Shown: positions 6,685-16,962, counted from the stretch's first letter. The stretch is 64,000 bases of DNA from Rhizorhabdus sp049889055 (GCF_049889055.1 NZ_JBLTWO010000003.1:62001-126000); one strand, 5' to 3'. Numbers and translations are program-made. The notes: a model not told the origin generated them from the sequence alone.

Positions 6685-8895
6685 TCAGTCTTTCCAGAAT
6701 CTGGCGGCCAGTTTCACTGTGACCGGCTCCGACAGGCGTTCGGCGTCCTTGCCCAGCGCGAAGCGATAGTCGCCGGCGGGCATGGCCCAGCCTCCGTCCT
6801 TCCAGTCGGCCAGAATGCGCGGGTCGATCGTTACCGAGACCGTCTGCGAAGCGCCGGCGGCGAGGTTTACGCGCTGGAAGCCGGCGAGACGGCGCAGGGC
6901 CTTGCCGCTGCGGCTGACGAGGTAGAGCTGCGCTACGTCCGCACCTTCGCGCTGGCCGGTGTTGCGGACGGTGAAGCTGGCGGTCAGGCCCTTCAGTTTC
7001 AGGTCGCCGCTTTCGAAGCTCGTGTAGGACAGCCCATAGCCGAACGGGAACAGCGGTTTGGCGCCGGTGCGCGCAAACCAGCGATAGCCGACGTCGGACC
7101 CTTCGATGTCATAGTCGAGGTCCAGCTTGTCGCTGCCCGAAGTCGGGTTGCCGCCGAAATCGGGTTCCACCCAGTCGCTGCCATCGAGCCTGGGGCGGGG
7201 CAGTTGCGCTTCGCTTGCCGGGAAGGTGATCGGCAGGCGGCCGGAGGGATTGGTCTCGCCGAACAGGACCGACGCAATGGCGGGGCCACCGCGCGCGCCG
7301 GGATACCAGGCCTCGATCACGCCCGCGACCTTGTCGAGCCAGGGCATCTTCACCGGCCCGCCTGTTTCCAGCACCACGATCGTATTGGGATTGGCGGCGG
7401 CGACGGCGGCGATGAGTTCGTCCTGTCCGTCGGGCAGCGAGAGATCCGGAAGGTCGAGGCCCTCGGTTTCCCACTGGGTCGCGAAGATGATCGCCACCTC
7501 CGCCTGCCGCGCCTTTTCGACAGCATCGCTGATGTAGCGCCCGTCGCGGAAGGTGAGCTTGGCAGAGCCGGCGAGTGCATGGATCGCCTCCATCGGGCTC
7601 GAGCGATGATATTGCTGCGCGATGAAGCCAGCCCAGACGCCCTTGCCGCTCACGGGACGGCTGACCACGGGGCCGCCTTCGCCATGGACCTGGCTCGACC
7701 CGGCGCCCGACAATACGCCGCCATCGGCATAGCCGCCGATCAGGGCGATCGACTTGGCGGTCTTCGCCAGCGGCAGAATGCCGTTGTTCTTGAGCAGGAC
7801 GATGCCCTGGCGGGCCACCTCTTCTGCGACCTTGCCGTTCGCCTCGAAGTCGATCTTTCCGCCAGGCTTTGCCGGATATCTGTCGAGCCCGGCCGCGTAG
7901 ATCGCCGTCAGGACGCGCCGGTTCATGTCGTCGACCCGCGCCTTCCATCGGGGGGCGCCGGCGGCCTTCTCCCTGAGCATGTCGCCGAAGAAGACGGCCG
8001 GATCGAGCTGTTCGCCCGACTGCTGGTCGAGCCCGTTCAGCGCGGCCTCGATATTGGGCACCGCGCCCCAGTCGGACATGACGAAGCCCTTATAGCCCCA
8101 GGACTGCTTGAGTACCCGGTTGAGAAGCCAGTCGCTGGCGCAGGCCTGCTCGCCCAGCACGCGGTTATAGGCGCACATCACCGAGCCGGGCTGACCCTGT
8201 TCGATGCCGATCTGGAAGGCGAGCAGATCGCTCTCGCGCGCGGCGCCCTCGCTGATCCGGACATTGGCATATTTGCGCCCGGTCTCCTGCCCGTTGAGCG
8301 CCAGATGCTTGATCGTCGAGATGATGTGGTTGGACTGAACGCCGCGAATGGCGGCGCCGACGAGGATCCCCGACAGCAGCGGATCCTCGGCCAGATACTC
8401 GAAGGTCCGGCCGTTGCGGGGATCGCGCATCAGGTTGACGCCGCCCGCCAGGAGCACGTTGAAGCCCTTGGCCCGCGCTTCGGACCCGATCATCGCGCCG
8501 CCGCGGTAGAGAAGATCGGGGTTCCACGAGGCCGCCTGCGCGACGCCGGAGGGAAGGGCGGTCGCCCCATCCTTGCGCGCGCCCATCACATAGGTGACGC
8601 CCAGGCTGGCGTCGGTTTCCTTCAGCGCGGGTATGCCCAGCCGGGCTATCCCGGGAATATAGCCGGCGCCGGGAATGGCATCCGCCGGGATAGGCGGCGC
8701 ATTCTTGCTGAGCCCGAGCGGCATGATGCCATGGGTCAGTACCACCTTCTCATCGGCGGTCATGCCCTTCACGGTGGCGGCAGCGCGGACGGCGGCGGTC
8801 TTCATGTCCACCGCCGGCGCCTGTTGTGCCTGCGCGGAGGGCACCGCCATCAGGGCGGCAGTAGCGGCCAGCATCGTGCGCGTCGTCTTGGTCAT
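6685..8895 (-). CDS. Secreted beta-glucosidase, glycoside hydrolase family 3
   Basis: This exported enzyme of 736 residues has a signal peptide (MTKTTRTMLAATAALMAVPSAQAQ), an N-terminal GH3 barrel with the nucleophile Asp in KGFVMSDWGAV, a C-terminal GH3 sandwich domain (LIGGYADGG, LDLPDLSLPDGQDELI, FGETNPSGRLPITFP) and a fibronectin-III-like tail from about residue 630. Family members remove terminal beta-linked glucose or xylose from oligosaccharides or glycosides. The start at 8895 is preferred because AGAGAAAGACG precedes it and the signal peptide begins there; 8916 is an alternative. It is divergent from the peptide cluster and shares no obvious promoter motif with it. Confidence 0.94.
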   Translation of the reverse strand: MTKTTRTMLAATAALMAVPSAQAQQAPAVDMKTAAVRAAATVKGMTADEKVVLTHGIMPLGLSKNAPPIPADAIPGAGYIPGIARLGIPALKETDASLGVTYVMGARKDGATALPSGVAQAASWNPDLLYRGGAMIGSEARAKGFNVLLAGGVNLMRDPRNGRTFEYLAEDPLLSGILVGAAIRGVQSNHIISTIKHLALNGQETGRKYANVRISEGAARESDLLAFQIGIEQGQPGSVMCAYNRVLGEQACASDWLLNRVLKQSWGYKGFVMSDWGAVPNIEAALNGLDQQSGEQLDPAVFFGDMLREKAAGAPRWKARVDDMNRRVLTAIYAAGLDRYPAKPGGKIDFEANGKVAEEVARQGIVLLKNNGILPLAKTAKSIALIGGYADGGVLSGAGSSQVHGEGGPVVSRPVSGKGVWAGFIAQQYHRSSPMEAIHALAGSAKLTFRDGRYISDAVEKARQAEVAIIFATQWETEGLDLPDLSLPDGQDELIAAVAAANPNTIVVLETGGPVKMPWLDKVAGVIEAWYPGARGGPAIASVLFGETNPSGRLPITFPASEAQLPRPRLDGSDWVEPDFGGNPTSGSDKLDLDYDIEGSDVGYRWFARTGAKPLFPFGYGLSYTSFESGDLKLKGLTASFTVRNTGQREGADVAQLYLVSRSGKALRRLAGFQRVNLAAGASQTVSVTIDPRILADWKDGGWAMPAGDYRFALGKDAERLSEPVTVKLAARFWKD

Positions 8896-9117
8896 CGATC
8901 GTCTTTCTCTGGTCATGATCCGCCCTATCCTGCCAGAGATCCTCGTCGATAGTCTTGGCGTGCTCTGTTTAACCGATGATCGGAGCCGCGAGCGTCGTCA
9001 GCGCCTGTCGACATCGACCGATACCCGACGGCAGACGGGGAGCGCTATTGCATCCGGCGGACAGAGCGTGGCGAAAGATTCTTTCCGTAATGCGGCGTCG
9101 GGCGCTGTACGAGGCGG

Positions 9118-9149
9118 TTGACACAGTTTCACAATATAGCCAATATCAC
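9118..9149 (+). promoter_or_regulatory. Promoter with CAATAT direct repeats ahead of the peptide cluster
   Basis: TTGACA (9118-9123), a 17-bp spacer and CAATAT (9141-9146) make a good sigma-70-like promoter, with start of transcription expected near 9153. Overlapping the -10 are two abutting 9-mers, CAATATAGC and CAATATCAC (9132-9149). A related pair lies at 19183-19201, so a regulator site is likely. Confidence 0.6.
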
Positions 9150-9175
9150 ATAATAATGGTCGCAAGGGGGATTTG

Positions 9176-10558
9176 GTGAGGACAGGTTTTCGGCTCGCTG
9201 CGCTTCGTCTGGCCGCTGGTTGCATGGCGTCGGCGATCGCGATTCCGTCGATGGCGCAGGCGCCGCTCGACAGCGTGACGATGGGCGACGTCGAACAGGC
9301 CTCCCCGGTCGCGCCCGAGATCCTGCCGATGCGCGAGCAGGCGAAGCTGATCAACGCGATCCTCGCCGACCGCCTCGACACGATCGTCCCGCGCCTGATG
9401 CGCGAGCAGAAGATCGGCATGTGGGTGCTGATGGCGCGCGAATATTTCGAGGAGCCGGTGGTCGCCACCATGCTCAACGCCGAAAGCATGCATGCGCGTC
9501 GCCGCACCATCCTGATCTTCTTCGATCCCGGCAATGGCAAACCGGTCGAGCGCCTGACCGTCAGCCGTTATGGGCTGGGCGGCATGTTCCAGCCGGCTTG
9601 GGATCCCGACAAGCAGCCCGATCAGTGGAAGGCGGTCGCCGATATCATCGCCGCGCGCAACCCGGCGAACATTGCCATCAACACCTCGGCGCTGTCGGCC
9701 TTCGCGGACGGCATGACGCTCAGCCAATATGAAGAGATGACCGCCGCGCTGCCCGAGCAATATCGCTCGCGCATCGTGTCGGGCGAGCGGCTGTCGATCG
9801 GCTGGCTCGAGGCGCGCACCCCGATGGAGATGCGCATCTATCCGGGCATCCTGCGCCTTGCCCATTCGATCATGGCCGACGCCTTCTCGCGCAAGGTGAT
9901 CACCCCGGGCAAGACGACGACCGACGACGTCGTCTGGTGGTACCGCCAGCGCGTCAACGATCTGGGCCTCAAGGTCTGGTTCCAGCCCTCGGTCGCGGTG
10001 ATCCGCCAGGGTCAGAAGGGCATGCTCGAGGGCGATACGGTCATCCAGCCCGGCGACATGCTGTGGACCGATTTCGGTATCACCTATCTGCGCCTCAACA
10101 CCGACACCCAGCATCTCGCCTATGTCGCCAAGCCCGGCGAGACGGCGGTGCCGGCCGGTCTGCGCGCTGGCCTTGCCGATGCGAACAAGGTCCAGGATGC
10201 GCTGCTGTCCTCCTACAAGGTGGGTGCGACCGGCAATCAGGCGCTCTCCGCTGCCCGGGCGAAGTCGCTGGCGCAGGGGCTGAAGCCGTCGATCTACTCG
10301 CATCCGCTCGGCTATCATGGCCATGCGGCCGGTCCGTCGCTCGGCTTCTGGGACAATCAGAATGCCGATCCGCGTGGTGAGAATCCGATCCACGCGAACA
10401 CGACCTGGTCGATCGAACTGTCGGCCCGCAGGGACGTCCGCGAATGGGGCGGCCAGGATGTCGAGTTCCGCACCGAGGAAAATGCCTTTTTCGACGGGAA
10501 GCAGGTCCGCTTCCTCGACGGGCGCCAGACCGAAATACGCCTCATCCCCAGCGACTGA
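9176..10558 (+). CDS. Exported M24 family metallopeptidase (Xaa-Pro peptidase-like)
   Basis: This protein of about 460 residues has a signal peptide (ending SMAQAP) and a pita-bread M24 fold. All five metal ligands of the family can be placed: Asp in WTDFGITY, Asp in NTDTQH, His in HGHAAGP, Glu in WSIELSA and Glu in RTEENAFF. M24 enzymes cleave N-terminal residues, often before proline; most are cytosolic, so export is notable. GTG 9176 follows AAGGGGGA; the TTG one codon earlier is an alternative. It is first in a same-strand series with four other exported hydrolases, fitting extracytoplasmic peptide breakdown. Confidence 0.9.
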   Translation: MRTGFRLAALRLAAGCMASAIAIPSMAQAPLDSVTMGDVEQASPVAPEILPMREQAKLINAILADRLDTIVPRLMREQKIGMWVLMAREYFEEPVVATMLNAESMHARRRTILIFFDPGNGKPVERLTVSRYGLGGMFQPAWDPDKQPDQWKAVADIIAARNPANIAINTSALSAFADGMTLSQYEEMTAALPEQYRSRIVSGERLSIGWLEARTPMEMRIYPGILRLAHSIMADAFSRKVITPGKTTTDDVVWWYRQRVNDLGLKVWFQPSVAVIRQGQKGMLEGDTVIQPGDMLWTDFGITYLRLNTDTQHLAYVAKPGETAVPAGLRAGLADANKVQDALLSSYKVGATGNQALSAARAKSLAQGLKPSIYSHPLGYHGHAAGPSLGFWDNQNADPRGENPIHANTTWSIELSARRDVREWGGQDVEFRTEENAFFDGKQVRFLDGRQTEIRLIPSD

Positions 10559-10599
10559 GCGGGGTCGGGGGACGAGAGACGATCAGGGGGACATGACGG

Positions 10600-12327
10600 A
10601 TGAAGCGTAAGGGTTTCAGGCTGGCTGCGGCGGCCATGGTTTCGGCGATGGCACTGGCGACGGTGCCGGTGCTTGCCGAAACCTTCAAGATCACCGTCCC
10701 CGCGACGGCGAAGGATGGTCCTTTCGACGGCCGGGTGATGCTGATGCTCACCCCCGACGGCAAGACCGAGCCGCGCTATCAGACCCGCCCCGATTATTTC
10801 GGCGCGCAGATGTTCGGCGTGAACGTCGACGGGCTCAAGCCCGGTGCCAGCGCGGCGATCGGCGCCGATGTGCTCGGCTTCCCGGCCGAGGCGATGAGCC
10901 AGGTTCCCGCCGGACGCTATTATGTTCAGGCGCTGCTGCATCGTTACGACACGTACAAGCTTGAGAACGGCAAGACCGTGAAGCTGCCGGCGCCGCGCGG
11001 GGCGGGGCAGAACTGGCGCAAGGAGCCCGGCAATCTCGTCAGCACGCCGCAGTGGATCGATTTCGACCCCGCCAAGCCGGGCGAGATCGAGGTCGTCCTC
11101 GACAAGGTCAACCCCGCGATCGAGGAAGCGAAGGACAGCGAGTTCATCCGCCACTTCAAATTCCGCAGTGAGAAGCTGTCGAAATTCTGGGGTCGCGACA
11201 TCTACATGCGCGGGCATGTCCTGGTCCCCAAGGATTTCGACAAGCATCCCGAGGCCCGCTATCCGCTGATGATCTTCCACGGGCATTTCCCGGACGATTT
11301 CGGCGGCTTCCGAACCAGCCCGCCCGATCCGAACCTGAAGTGCGAGCCGAGCGAGCGGTTCAACCTGCCATGCTACAACCGCACCGAGCAGGAAGAGGCG
11401 CACAACTTCTACAAGCAGTGGATCTCGGAAAAATTCCCCCGGGTGCTGATCGTCGAGATCGACCACTCCAATCCCTATTATGACGACAGCTATGCGGTGA
11501 ACTCGGCCAATCTCGGGCCCTATGGCGACGCGATCACGCACGAGTTCATTCCCGCGCTGGAAAAGAAATTCCGCGGCCTCGGCCAGGGCTGGGCGCGTTT
11601 CCTCTACGGCGGCTCTACCGGCGGCTGGGAAGCGCTGGGCGTGCAGGTCAAATATCCGGACGACTATAATGGCGCCTTCGCTGCCTGCCCGGACCCGATC
11701 GACTTCCGCCAGCTGATGCTGACCAACATCTACAAGGACAAGAACGCCTATTATCTCGAAGGGCCGTTCACCCGCGTCGCCCGCGCCGGCAAGCGCGATT
11801 ATCTCGACAACTCCCCCTACACGATGGAGATGGAAAACCGCTGGGAACTGGTCATGGGCGACAAGACGCGCTCCGGCGGGCAGTGGGACATCTGGGAGGC
11901 GGTCTTCTCGCCCAACGGGCCGGACGGTTATCCGAAGCGGATCTGGGACAAGCGCACCGGCGTGATCGATCCGAGCGTCGCGACCTATTGGCGCGACAAT
12001 TACGACCTGCGCTACATCATGGAGCGCGACTGGAAGACGCTCGGGCCGAAGCTGCAGGGCAAGATCCATATCTATGTCGGCGACATGGATAACTTCTATC
12101 TGAACAACGCCGTCTACCTGACCGAGGATTTCCTCAAGAAGGCGGATCCGCCCTATCAGGGCGAGGTGCTCTACGGCGACCGCGCCGAGCATTGCTGGAA
12201 CGGCGACTTCGCCAACGGCAACGCCATCTCGCGCCTGCGCTACAACAGCTTCTACCTGCCGAAGATATTGAAAAGGATCGAGGAAAGCGCGCCCAAGGGC
12301 GCCGATCTGACGAGCTGGAGATACTGA
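10600..12327 (+). CDS. Exported esterase-like alpha/beta hydrolase
   Basis: This 575-residue protein has a signal peptide (MKRKGFRLAAAAMV, cut near VLAE). Residues 22-200 form a beta-rich domain of unknown role; the C-terminal part resembles the esterase-D/putative esterase fold with YPLMIFHGH as the oxyanion strand, nucleophile elbow GGSTGGW, a likely Asp in YVGDMDNFY and His in RAEHCWNGD. The substrate is unknown. Position 41 bp after the M24 gene and 115 bp before the TonB receptor gene suggests a role in the same uptake and breakdown cluster. Confidence 0.82.
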   Translation: MKRKGFRLAAAAMVSAMALATVPVLAETFKITVPATAKDGPFDGRVMLMLTPDGKTEPRYQTRPDYFGAQMFGVNVDGLKPGASAAIGADVLGFPAEAMSQVPAGRYYVQALLHRYDTYKLENGKTVKLPAPRGAGQNWRKEPGNLVSTPQWIDFDPAKPGEIEVVLDKVNPAIEEAKDSEFIRHFKFRSEKLSKFWGRDIYMRGHVLVPKDFDKHPEARYPLMIFHGHFPDDFGGFRTSPPDPNLKCEPSERFNLPCYNRTEQEEAHNFYKQWISEKFPRVLIVEIDHSNPYYDDSYAVNSANLGPYGDAITHEFIPALEKKFRGLGQGWARFLYGGSTGGWEALGVQVKYPDDYNGAFAACPDPIDFRQLMLTNIYKDKNAYYLEGPFTRVARAGKRDYLDNSPYTMEMENRWELVMGDKTRSGGQWDIWEAVFSPNGPDGYPKRIWDKRTGVIDPSVATYWRDNYDLRYIMERDWKTLGPKLQGKIHIYVGDMDNFYLNNAVYLTEDFLKKADPPYQGEVLYGDRAEHCWNGDFANGNAISRLRYNSFYLPKILKRIEESAPKGADLTSWRY

Positions 12328-12442
12328 TCCGGCACGGCAGCCGGATTTCGAAAAGACCAAGAGAGGATCTGGGCCGGGGCGCCGTTGGCGACCCCGAAGG
12401 GAGACTGCGCCCTACGTGGCGCGCAATGCAAAGGGAATGTTC

Positions 12443-15400
12443 ATGGCTAGGTTGATCGATAGGAAGACATTGCTGGCGGGCTCCGCCTTCATGGGGCTGG
12501 TCATTTCGCAGGCTGCGTTCGCGCAGGCCGCCGAAGACGACGCGCCGGCAGCCGACATCGTCGTTACGGGTTCGCGTATCCGCTCCGTCAACATGGAGAG
12601 CGTCAGCCCGGTAACGCAGATCAACAGCGCCGAGTTCGTCAGCCGCGGCACGACCCGCGCCGAGGATCTCATCAACCAGCTGCCGCAGGTGTTCGCAGCC
12701 CAGGGTTCGGCCAACTCGAACGAGGCGACCGGCACCGCGCAGATCGATCTTCGCGGCCTCAGCCCGTCGCGCACCCTGGTGCTCGTGAACGGCCGTCGTC
12801 TGCCTTATGGCTCGCCCAAGTCGACCCCGTCCGACGTCAACCAGGTGCCCACCGCGCTGATCCGCAACGTCGAAGTCCTCACCGGCGGCGCGTCGGCGGT
12901 CTATGGCTCGGACGCGATCGCGGGTGTCGTCAACTTCAACCTGATCGACGATTTCGAGGGGCTGAAGATCACCGCCAATGTCGGCGGCTTCCAGCACAAC
13001 AATGGCCAGGACGGTTTCCGCAACCTGCTCGACCAGAATGACGCGATCGTCCCCGGCGCCTATCCGAAGCCGGACAAGAGTGTCTGGAACGGCTTCACCC
13101 AGGACTATTCGATCGTGATGGGCAGCAACATGGCCGATGGCCGTGGCAACATCACCGCTTATGGTACCTACCGCAAGATCAACCCGATCCTGCAGGCCGA
13201 CTATGACTACAGCGCCTGCGCTCTCGGCGCGGCGGGCGTCGGTGGCAGCGACTATGCCTGCAGCGGCTCGGGCTTCAACTTCCCGGCCAATTTCGCCAAC
13301 ACCTCGGGTCTGGCCGGCGTGCCCTCGCAGTTCCGCGCCGACAACGGCCAGTTCGTCGAAGGTCGTCGCACCTACAACTTCGCCCCGGCCAACTATTATC
13401 AGCGCCCCGACGAGCGCTACACGCTGGGCGCGATCGGTCATTATGAGATCAACGAGAGCATCGTTCCCTATTTCGAGATCAGCTACATGGACGACACGTC
13501 CACGGCGCAGATCGCACCGGGCGTGCTCACCGGCGGCATCACCGGCCAGGGCGGCGGTCTCAACTGCGACAACGCCTTCCTCAGCACGCAGCAGCAGCAG
13601 TTCCTCTGCGGCGTTGCGGGTCTGTCGAGCGCAGGTCGCTATGACGCGGCGGGTAACTATCTCGGTTCGGACGTCGCTGACGGTCTGATCGTCAGCCGCC
13701 GCAACGTCGAGGGCGGCAACCGTCAGGACCAGATCAACCATAGCACCTTCCGACTGGTCGGCGGCGTGCGCGGCAAGATCGACGAAGCCTTCAGCTATGA
13801 CGTTTTCGGTTCCTACTCGAAGGTCAGCTACAAGAGCCGCTTCGTCGGCAATGCCAACACCGTTCGCTTCGCCAATGCGCTGAACGCCGTGATCGATCGT
13901 CGTACCGGTTCGGCCACCTTCGGCCAGGCCGTCTGCGCGATCAACGCCGACGCGATCTCCGCCAACGACGACTCGCGCTGCGCCCCGCTCGACCTGGTCA
14001 GCGGCAACCGCGCCAGCGCGGCCTCGATCGCCTATGTGGGTGAAGATCAGCAGATCACCGGCCAGACCGCGCTCACCGACATCGTCGCTTCGGTCAGCGG
14101 TGACCTCGGCAAGTACGGAATGACGCTGCCCTGGGCAAAGAACGGCGTCGGCATCGCATTCGGTGTCGAATATCGCAAGAACACGCTCGAGCTGAACCCC
14201 GACCAGGCCTATCAGAACTCGACCGAGCCGGAGTTCCCGGTGTCGGGCAACACGATCGCCAAGGAGTTCTTCGCCGAGCTCAACGTGCCGATCGTCGAGG
14301 AGCGTCCCTTCTTCCAGCTGCTGTCGCTGGAAAGCGCCTATCGCTATTCGGACTACAACACCGGCTTCAACACCCACACCTACAAGCTGGGCCTCAACTG
14401 GTCGCCGGTCAGCGAAGTCCGCTTCCGCGGCAGCTACCAGCGCGCAGTCCGCGCGCCGAACGTCGTCGAACTGTTCGCCTCGCGTTCGAAGTTCGAGGTC
14501 GAGCTGACCGAACTCGCCAACGGCACCTACGATCCCTGCTCGGGCCCGACGCCGTTCGCGACCTTCGCACAGTGCGCCAACACCGGTGTGACTGCCGCGC
14601 AATATGGCAACATCGTCGACAATCCCGCCGGCCAGTTCAACGCGATTATCGGTGGTAACGAGAATCTGAAGCCGGAGAAGGCCGACACCTGGTCGTTCGG
14701 TGCGGTGTTCGAGCCGAGCTTCGTGCCCCGCCTCACCATCTCGGTCGACTATTTCAACATCCGCGTGAAGGACCTGATCGGCAGCGTCAATCCGAACCTG
14801 GCGCTCAAGAACTGCCTGTACAATGCCGATCCGCAATCGTGCGCCGCGATCAACCGTGGTCCGGGCGGTACGCTGTTCCTGACCAATGACGGCTTCTTCG
14901 AGCGTTTCAACGTCAACACCGGTTCGCTGCGCACCAGCGGTATCGACCTTACCGTCGACTATCGCGTCCCGCTCGACACGATGGGTTCGCTGAGCTTCAA
15001 CCTCGTCGGCACCTATCTCGACAGCTACAAGACCAAGCCGCTGCCGACCTCGCCGGCCGACGACATCTACGAGTGCTCGGGTCTCTATGGCGGCCTGTGC
15101 GGTCGTCCGCGTCCGGAATGGCGCCACAAGCTGCTCACAAGCTGGGCGACGCCCTTCGGTCTCGATGTCGGTCTGACCTGGCGCTATATCTCTGCGGTGA
15201 AGATCTCGCAGACGAGCAGCCAGGCTGCGCTCACGGGCAGCTTCGCGGAGATCAACCGCAAGCTCAACAGCCGCAGCTATTTCGACCTGTCGCTTGGTTA
15301 CGACCTGTTCGACAATGCGCGACTGACCGTCGGCATCAACAACATCCTCGACAAGAACCCGCCGCTCACCACGACGGCAGCGATCGAGGATGGCGGCAAC

Positions 15401-15472
15401 GGCAACACCTACCCGCAGTTCTACGACGCGACGGGCCGTTATGGTTTTGCCAGCGTATCGTTTAAGTTCTGA
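12443..15472 (+). CDS. TonB-dependent outer membrane receptor
   Basis: This receptor has about 1009 residues. A signal peptide (MARLIDRKTLL, cut after AAFAQA) precedes a TonB-box-like segment ADIVVTGSRIRS, a plug with LRGLSPSRTLVLVNGRRLP and VLTGGASAVYGSDAIAGVVNF, and a long 22-strand barrel ending in the aromatic FASVSFKF. There is no STN domain. Transporters of this OAR-like type carry peptides, glycans or other large ligands; the neighbours point to peptides. The start at 12443 follows AAGGGA; a GTG at 12416 would add nine residues ahead of the signal peptide. Confidence 0.95.
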   Translation: MARLIDRKTLLAGSAFMGLVISQAAFAQAAEDDAPAADIVVTGSRIRSVNMESVSPVTQINSAEFVSRGTTRAEDLINQLPQVFAAQGSANSNEATGTAQIDLRGLSPSRTLVLVNGRRLPYGSPKSTPSDVNQVPTALIRNVEVLTGGASAVYGSDAIAGVVNFNLIDDFEGLKITANVGGFQHNNGQDGFRNLLDQNDAIVPGAYPKPDKSVWNGFTQDYSIVMGSNMADGRGNITAYGTYRKINPILQADYDYSACALGAAGVGGSDYACSGSGFNFPANFANTSGLAGVPSQFRADNGQFVEGRRTYNFAPANYYQRPDERYTLGAIGHYEINESIVPYFEISYMDDTSTAQIAPGVLTGGITGQGGGLNCDNAFLSTQQQQFLCGVAGLSSAGRYDAAGNYLGSDVADGLIVSRRNVEGGNRQDQINHSTFRLVGGVRGKIDEAFSYDVFGSYSKVSYKSRFVGNANTVRFANALNAVIDRRTGSATFGQAVCAINADAISANDDSRCAPLDLVSGNRASAASIAYVGEDQQITGQTALTDIVASVSGDLGKYGMTLPWAKNGVGIAFGVEYRKNTLELNPDQAYQNSTEPEFPVSGNTIAKEFFAELNVPIVEERPFFQLLSLESAYRYSDYNTGFNTHTYKLGLNWSPVSEVRFRGSYQRAVRAPNVVELFASRSKFEVELTELANGTYDPCSGPTPFATFAQCANTGVTAAQYGNIVDNPAGQFNAIIGGNENLKPEKADTWSFGAVFEPSFVPRLTISVDYFNIRVKDLIGSVNPNLALKNCLYNADPQSCAAINRGPGGTLFLTNDGFFERFNVNTGSLRTSGIDLTVDYRVPLDTMGSLSFNLVGTYLDSYKTKPLPTSPADDIYECSGLYGGLCGRPRPEWRHKLLTSWATPFGLDVGLTWRYISAVKISQTSSQAALTGSFAEINRKLNSRSYFDLSLGYDLFDNARLTVGINNILDKNPPLTTTAAIEDGGNGNTYPQFYDATGRYGFASVSFKF

Positions 15473-15480
15473 TCGCCCGC

Positions 15481-15506
15481 GTGGCCGTGCCTTCGGGTGC
15501 GGCCAC
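15481..15506 (+). other. Intercistronic hairpin after the TonB receptor gene
   Basis: GTGGCCGTGCC and GGTGCGGCCAC form an 11-bp stem (two G-U pairs) with a TTCG tetraloop, 8 nt after the receptor stop and 20 nt before the peptidase start. There is no T-run, so it more likely stabilises the receptor mRNA or attenuates downstream expression than terminates fully. Confidence 0.6.
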
Positions 15507-15525
15507 GCCCGTTCGGAGGATTGAA

Positions 15526-16962
15526 GTGAAGCTTTCCCACATCTCCGCCATCGCGATGTCTGCGATGCTTGCCGCCCAGCCGCTTTTGGCTGCATCGACG
15601 CCCTCGAAGCCGTGGCACGCCACGGCGGCGGACCAGCAGAGCGCCCGCGCGCTGCTGGAGGAGATCGTGGCCATTCCCACGGCCAAGGGGCGCGCCGGCG
15701 TCCCGAAGCTGGTGGACGTTCTGGCGGCCCGCCTGACCGAGGCGGGCTTTGCCTCCACCGATATCATTCGCGTCCCCGTCACCATCGACGGCGAGGAGAC
15801 GATGGGACTGATCGTGCGGTACGCCGGTCGCAATCCGAAGCGCCGGCCGGTCGCGATGCTCGCCCATATGGACGTGGTCGATGCGCTGCCCTCCTATTGG
15901 TCGACCGATCCCTATAAGCCGGTCGAGAAGGATGGCTGGCTCTATGGCCGCGGCACCCATGACAACAAGTTCGGCGTCGCCGTCCTGGTGTCGACTTTCG
16001 CGCGCCTGAAGAAGGCGGGCTATGTTCCCGACCGCGACCTGCTGCTGGCTTTCTCGGGCGACGAGGAGACGGGCATGTTCTCCACGCGCAAGGTGATCGC
16101 CAATCCGCTGGTCGCCAAGGCCGAGTTCGCGCTGAACGCGGACGCCGGTGGCGGCACGATCACCGCCGAGGGCAAGCCGATCGACTTCGGCATGCAGGCC
16201 GCCGAAAAGACCAACGCGACCTTTGAACTGACCGCCACCAACAAGGGCGGGCATAGTTCGATGCCGCGCGACGACAACGCCATTTACGATCTGGCCGACG
16301 CGCTGGTGAAGCTGCGCGACCTGAAATTTCCGGTGATCTTCAACCCGATCACCCGCGTTATGACCGAGAAGGCTGCGGCCGATGCCGCACTCGAGCTGGC
16401 GAAGGCGCTGCGCACGCTGCTCGACAATCCTGCCGACCCGGCAGCGATCAAGGTGGCGCGCGCGCATCCCGAGGTCGGCACGGTTCTCTGGACGACCTGC
16501 GTGTCGACGATGCTCAAGGCCGGCAATGCGCCGAACGCGCTTGCCCAGGCGGCGACCGCGACGGTGAACTGCCGCATCCTCCCCGGTACGCCGGTGGCCG
16601 ACGTGCAGAAGACCATCGCCGAGACGATCGCGAATCCCGCCATCACCGTGAAGCTGGTCGGCGAGGCGGTGGAGAGCCCTGCATCTCCGCTGCGCGCCGA
16701 TGTCACCGCCATGCTGCAGCGTGCCGTGGACGTCAGCTGGCCGGGTGCCAAGCTGTCGCCCAACATGTCGTCGGGCGGGACCGAGGGGCGCGAATATCGC
16801 CGCGCCGGCATACCGACCTACGGCGCCGGCAGCCTGGCGATGCAGCCTGGCGAGATGCGGGCCCATGGCACCGACGAGCGCATCCCGCTGGCCTCCTTCT
16901 ACAAGGAGCTCGACTATTGGGATGTGCTGATCCGGCAGCTGGGCGCGCGCGCCAAGCGCTGA
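15526..16962 (+). CDS. Exported M20 family metallopeptidase
   Basis: This zinc exopeptidase of 478 residues has a signal peptide (MKLSHISAIAMSAMLAAQPLLAAS). The M20 metal and catalytic signatures are present in order: AHMDVVDALP, YGRGTHDNKFG, FSGDEETGMF, then a dimerisation (lid) domain with KGGHSSMPRDDN, and GGTEGREYRRAGIPTYG near the end. Family members remove terminal residues from di- and short peptides. The GTG start at 15526 sits behind GGAGGA with good spacing. The next gene, an S9 peptidase, begins 44 bp later. Confidence 0.93.
   Translation: MKLSHISAIAMSAMLAAQPLLAASTPSKPWHATAADQQSARALLEEIVAIPTAKGRAGVPKLVDVLAARLTEAGFASTDIIRVPVTIDGEETMGLIVRYAGRNPKRRPVAMLAHMDVVDALPSYWSTDPYKPVEKDGWLYGRGTHDNKFGVAVLVSTFARLKKAGYVPDRDLLLAFSGDEETGMFSTRKVIANPLVAKAEFALNADAGGGTITAEGKPIDFGMQAAEKTNATFELTATNKGGHSSMPRDDNAIYDLADALVKLRDLKFPVIFNPITRVMTEKAAADAALELAKALRTLLDNPADPAAIKVARAHPEVGTVLWTTCVSTMLKAGNAPNALAQAATATVNCRILPGTPVADVQKTIAETIANPAITVKLVGEAVESPASPLRADVTAMLQRAVDVSWPGAKLSPNMSSGGTEGREYRRAGIPTYGAGSLAMQPGEMRAHGTDERIPLASFYKELDYWDVLIRQLGARAKR

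Noticed and set aside
12134..15595. A very long open frame on the minus strand, antisense to the TonB receptor gene
   Set aside because: Its composition is an Arg/Asp/Val-rich mirror of the receptor codons, with no domain, start context or family motif. High-GC genes commonly leave the opposite strand open; similar shadows oppose the peptidases, the E1 gene and the receptors.
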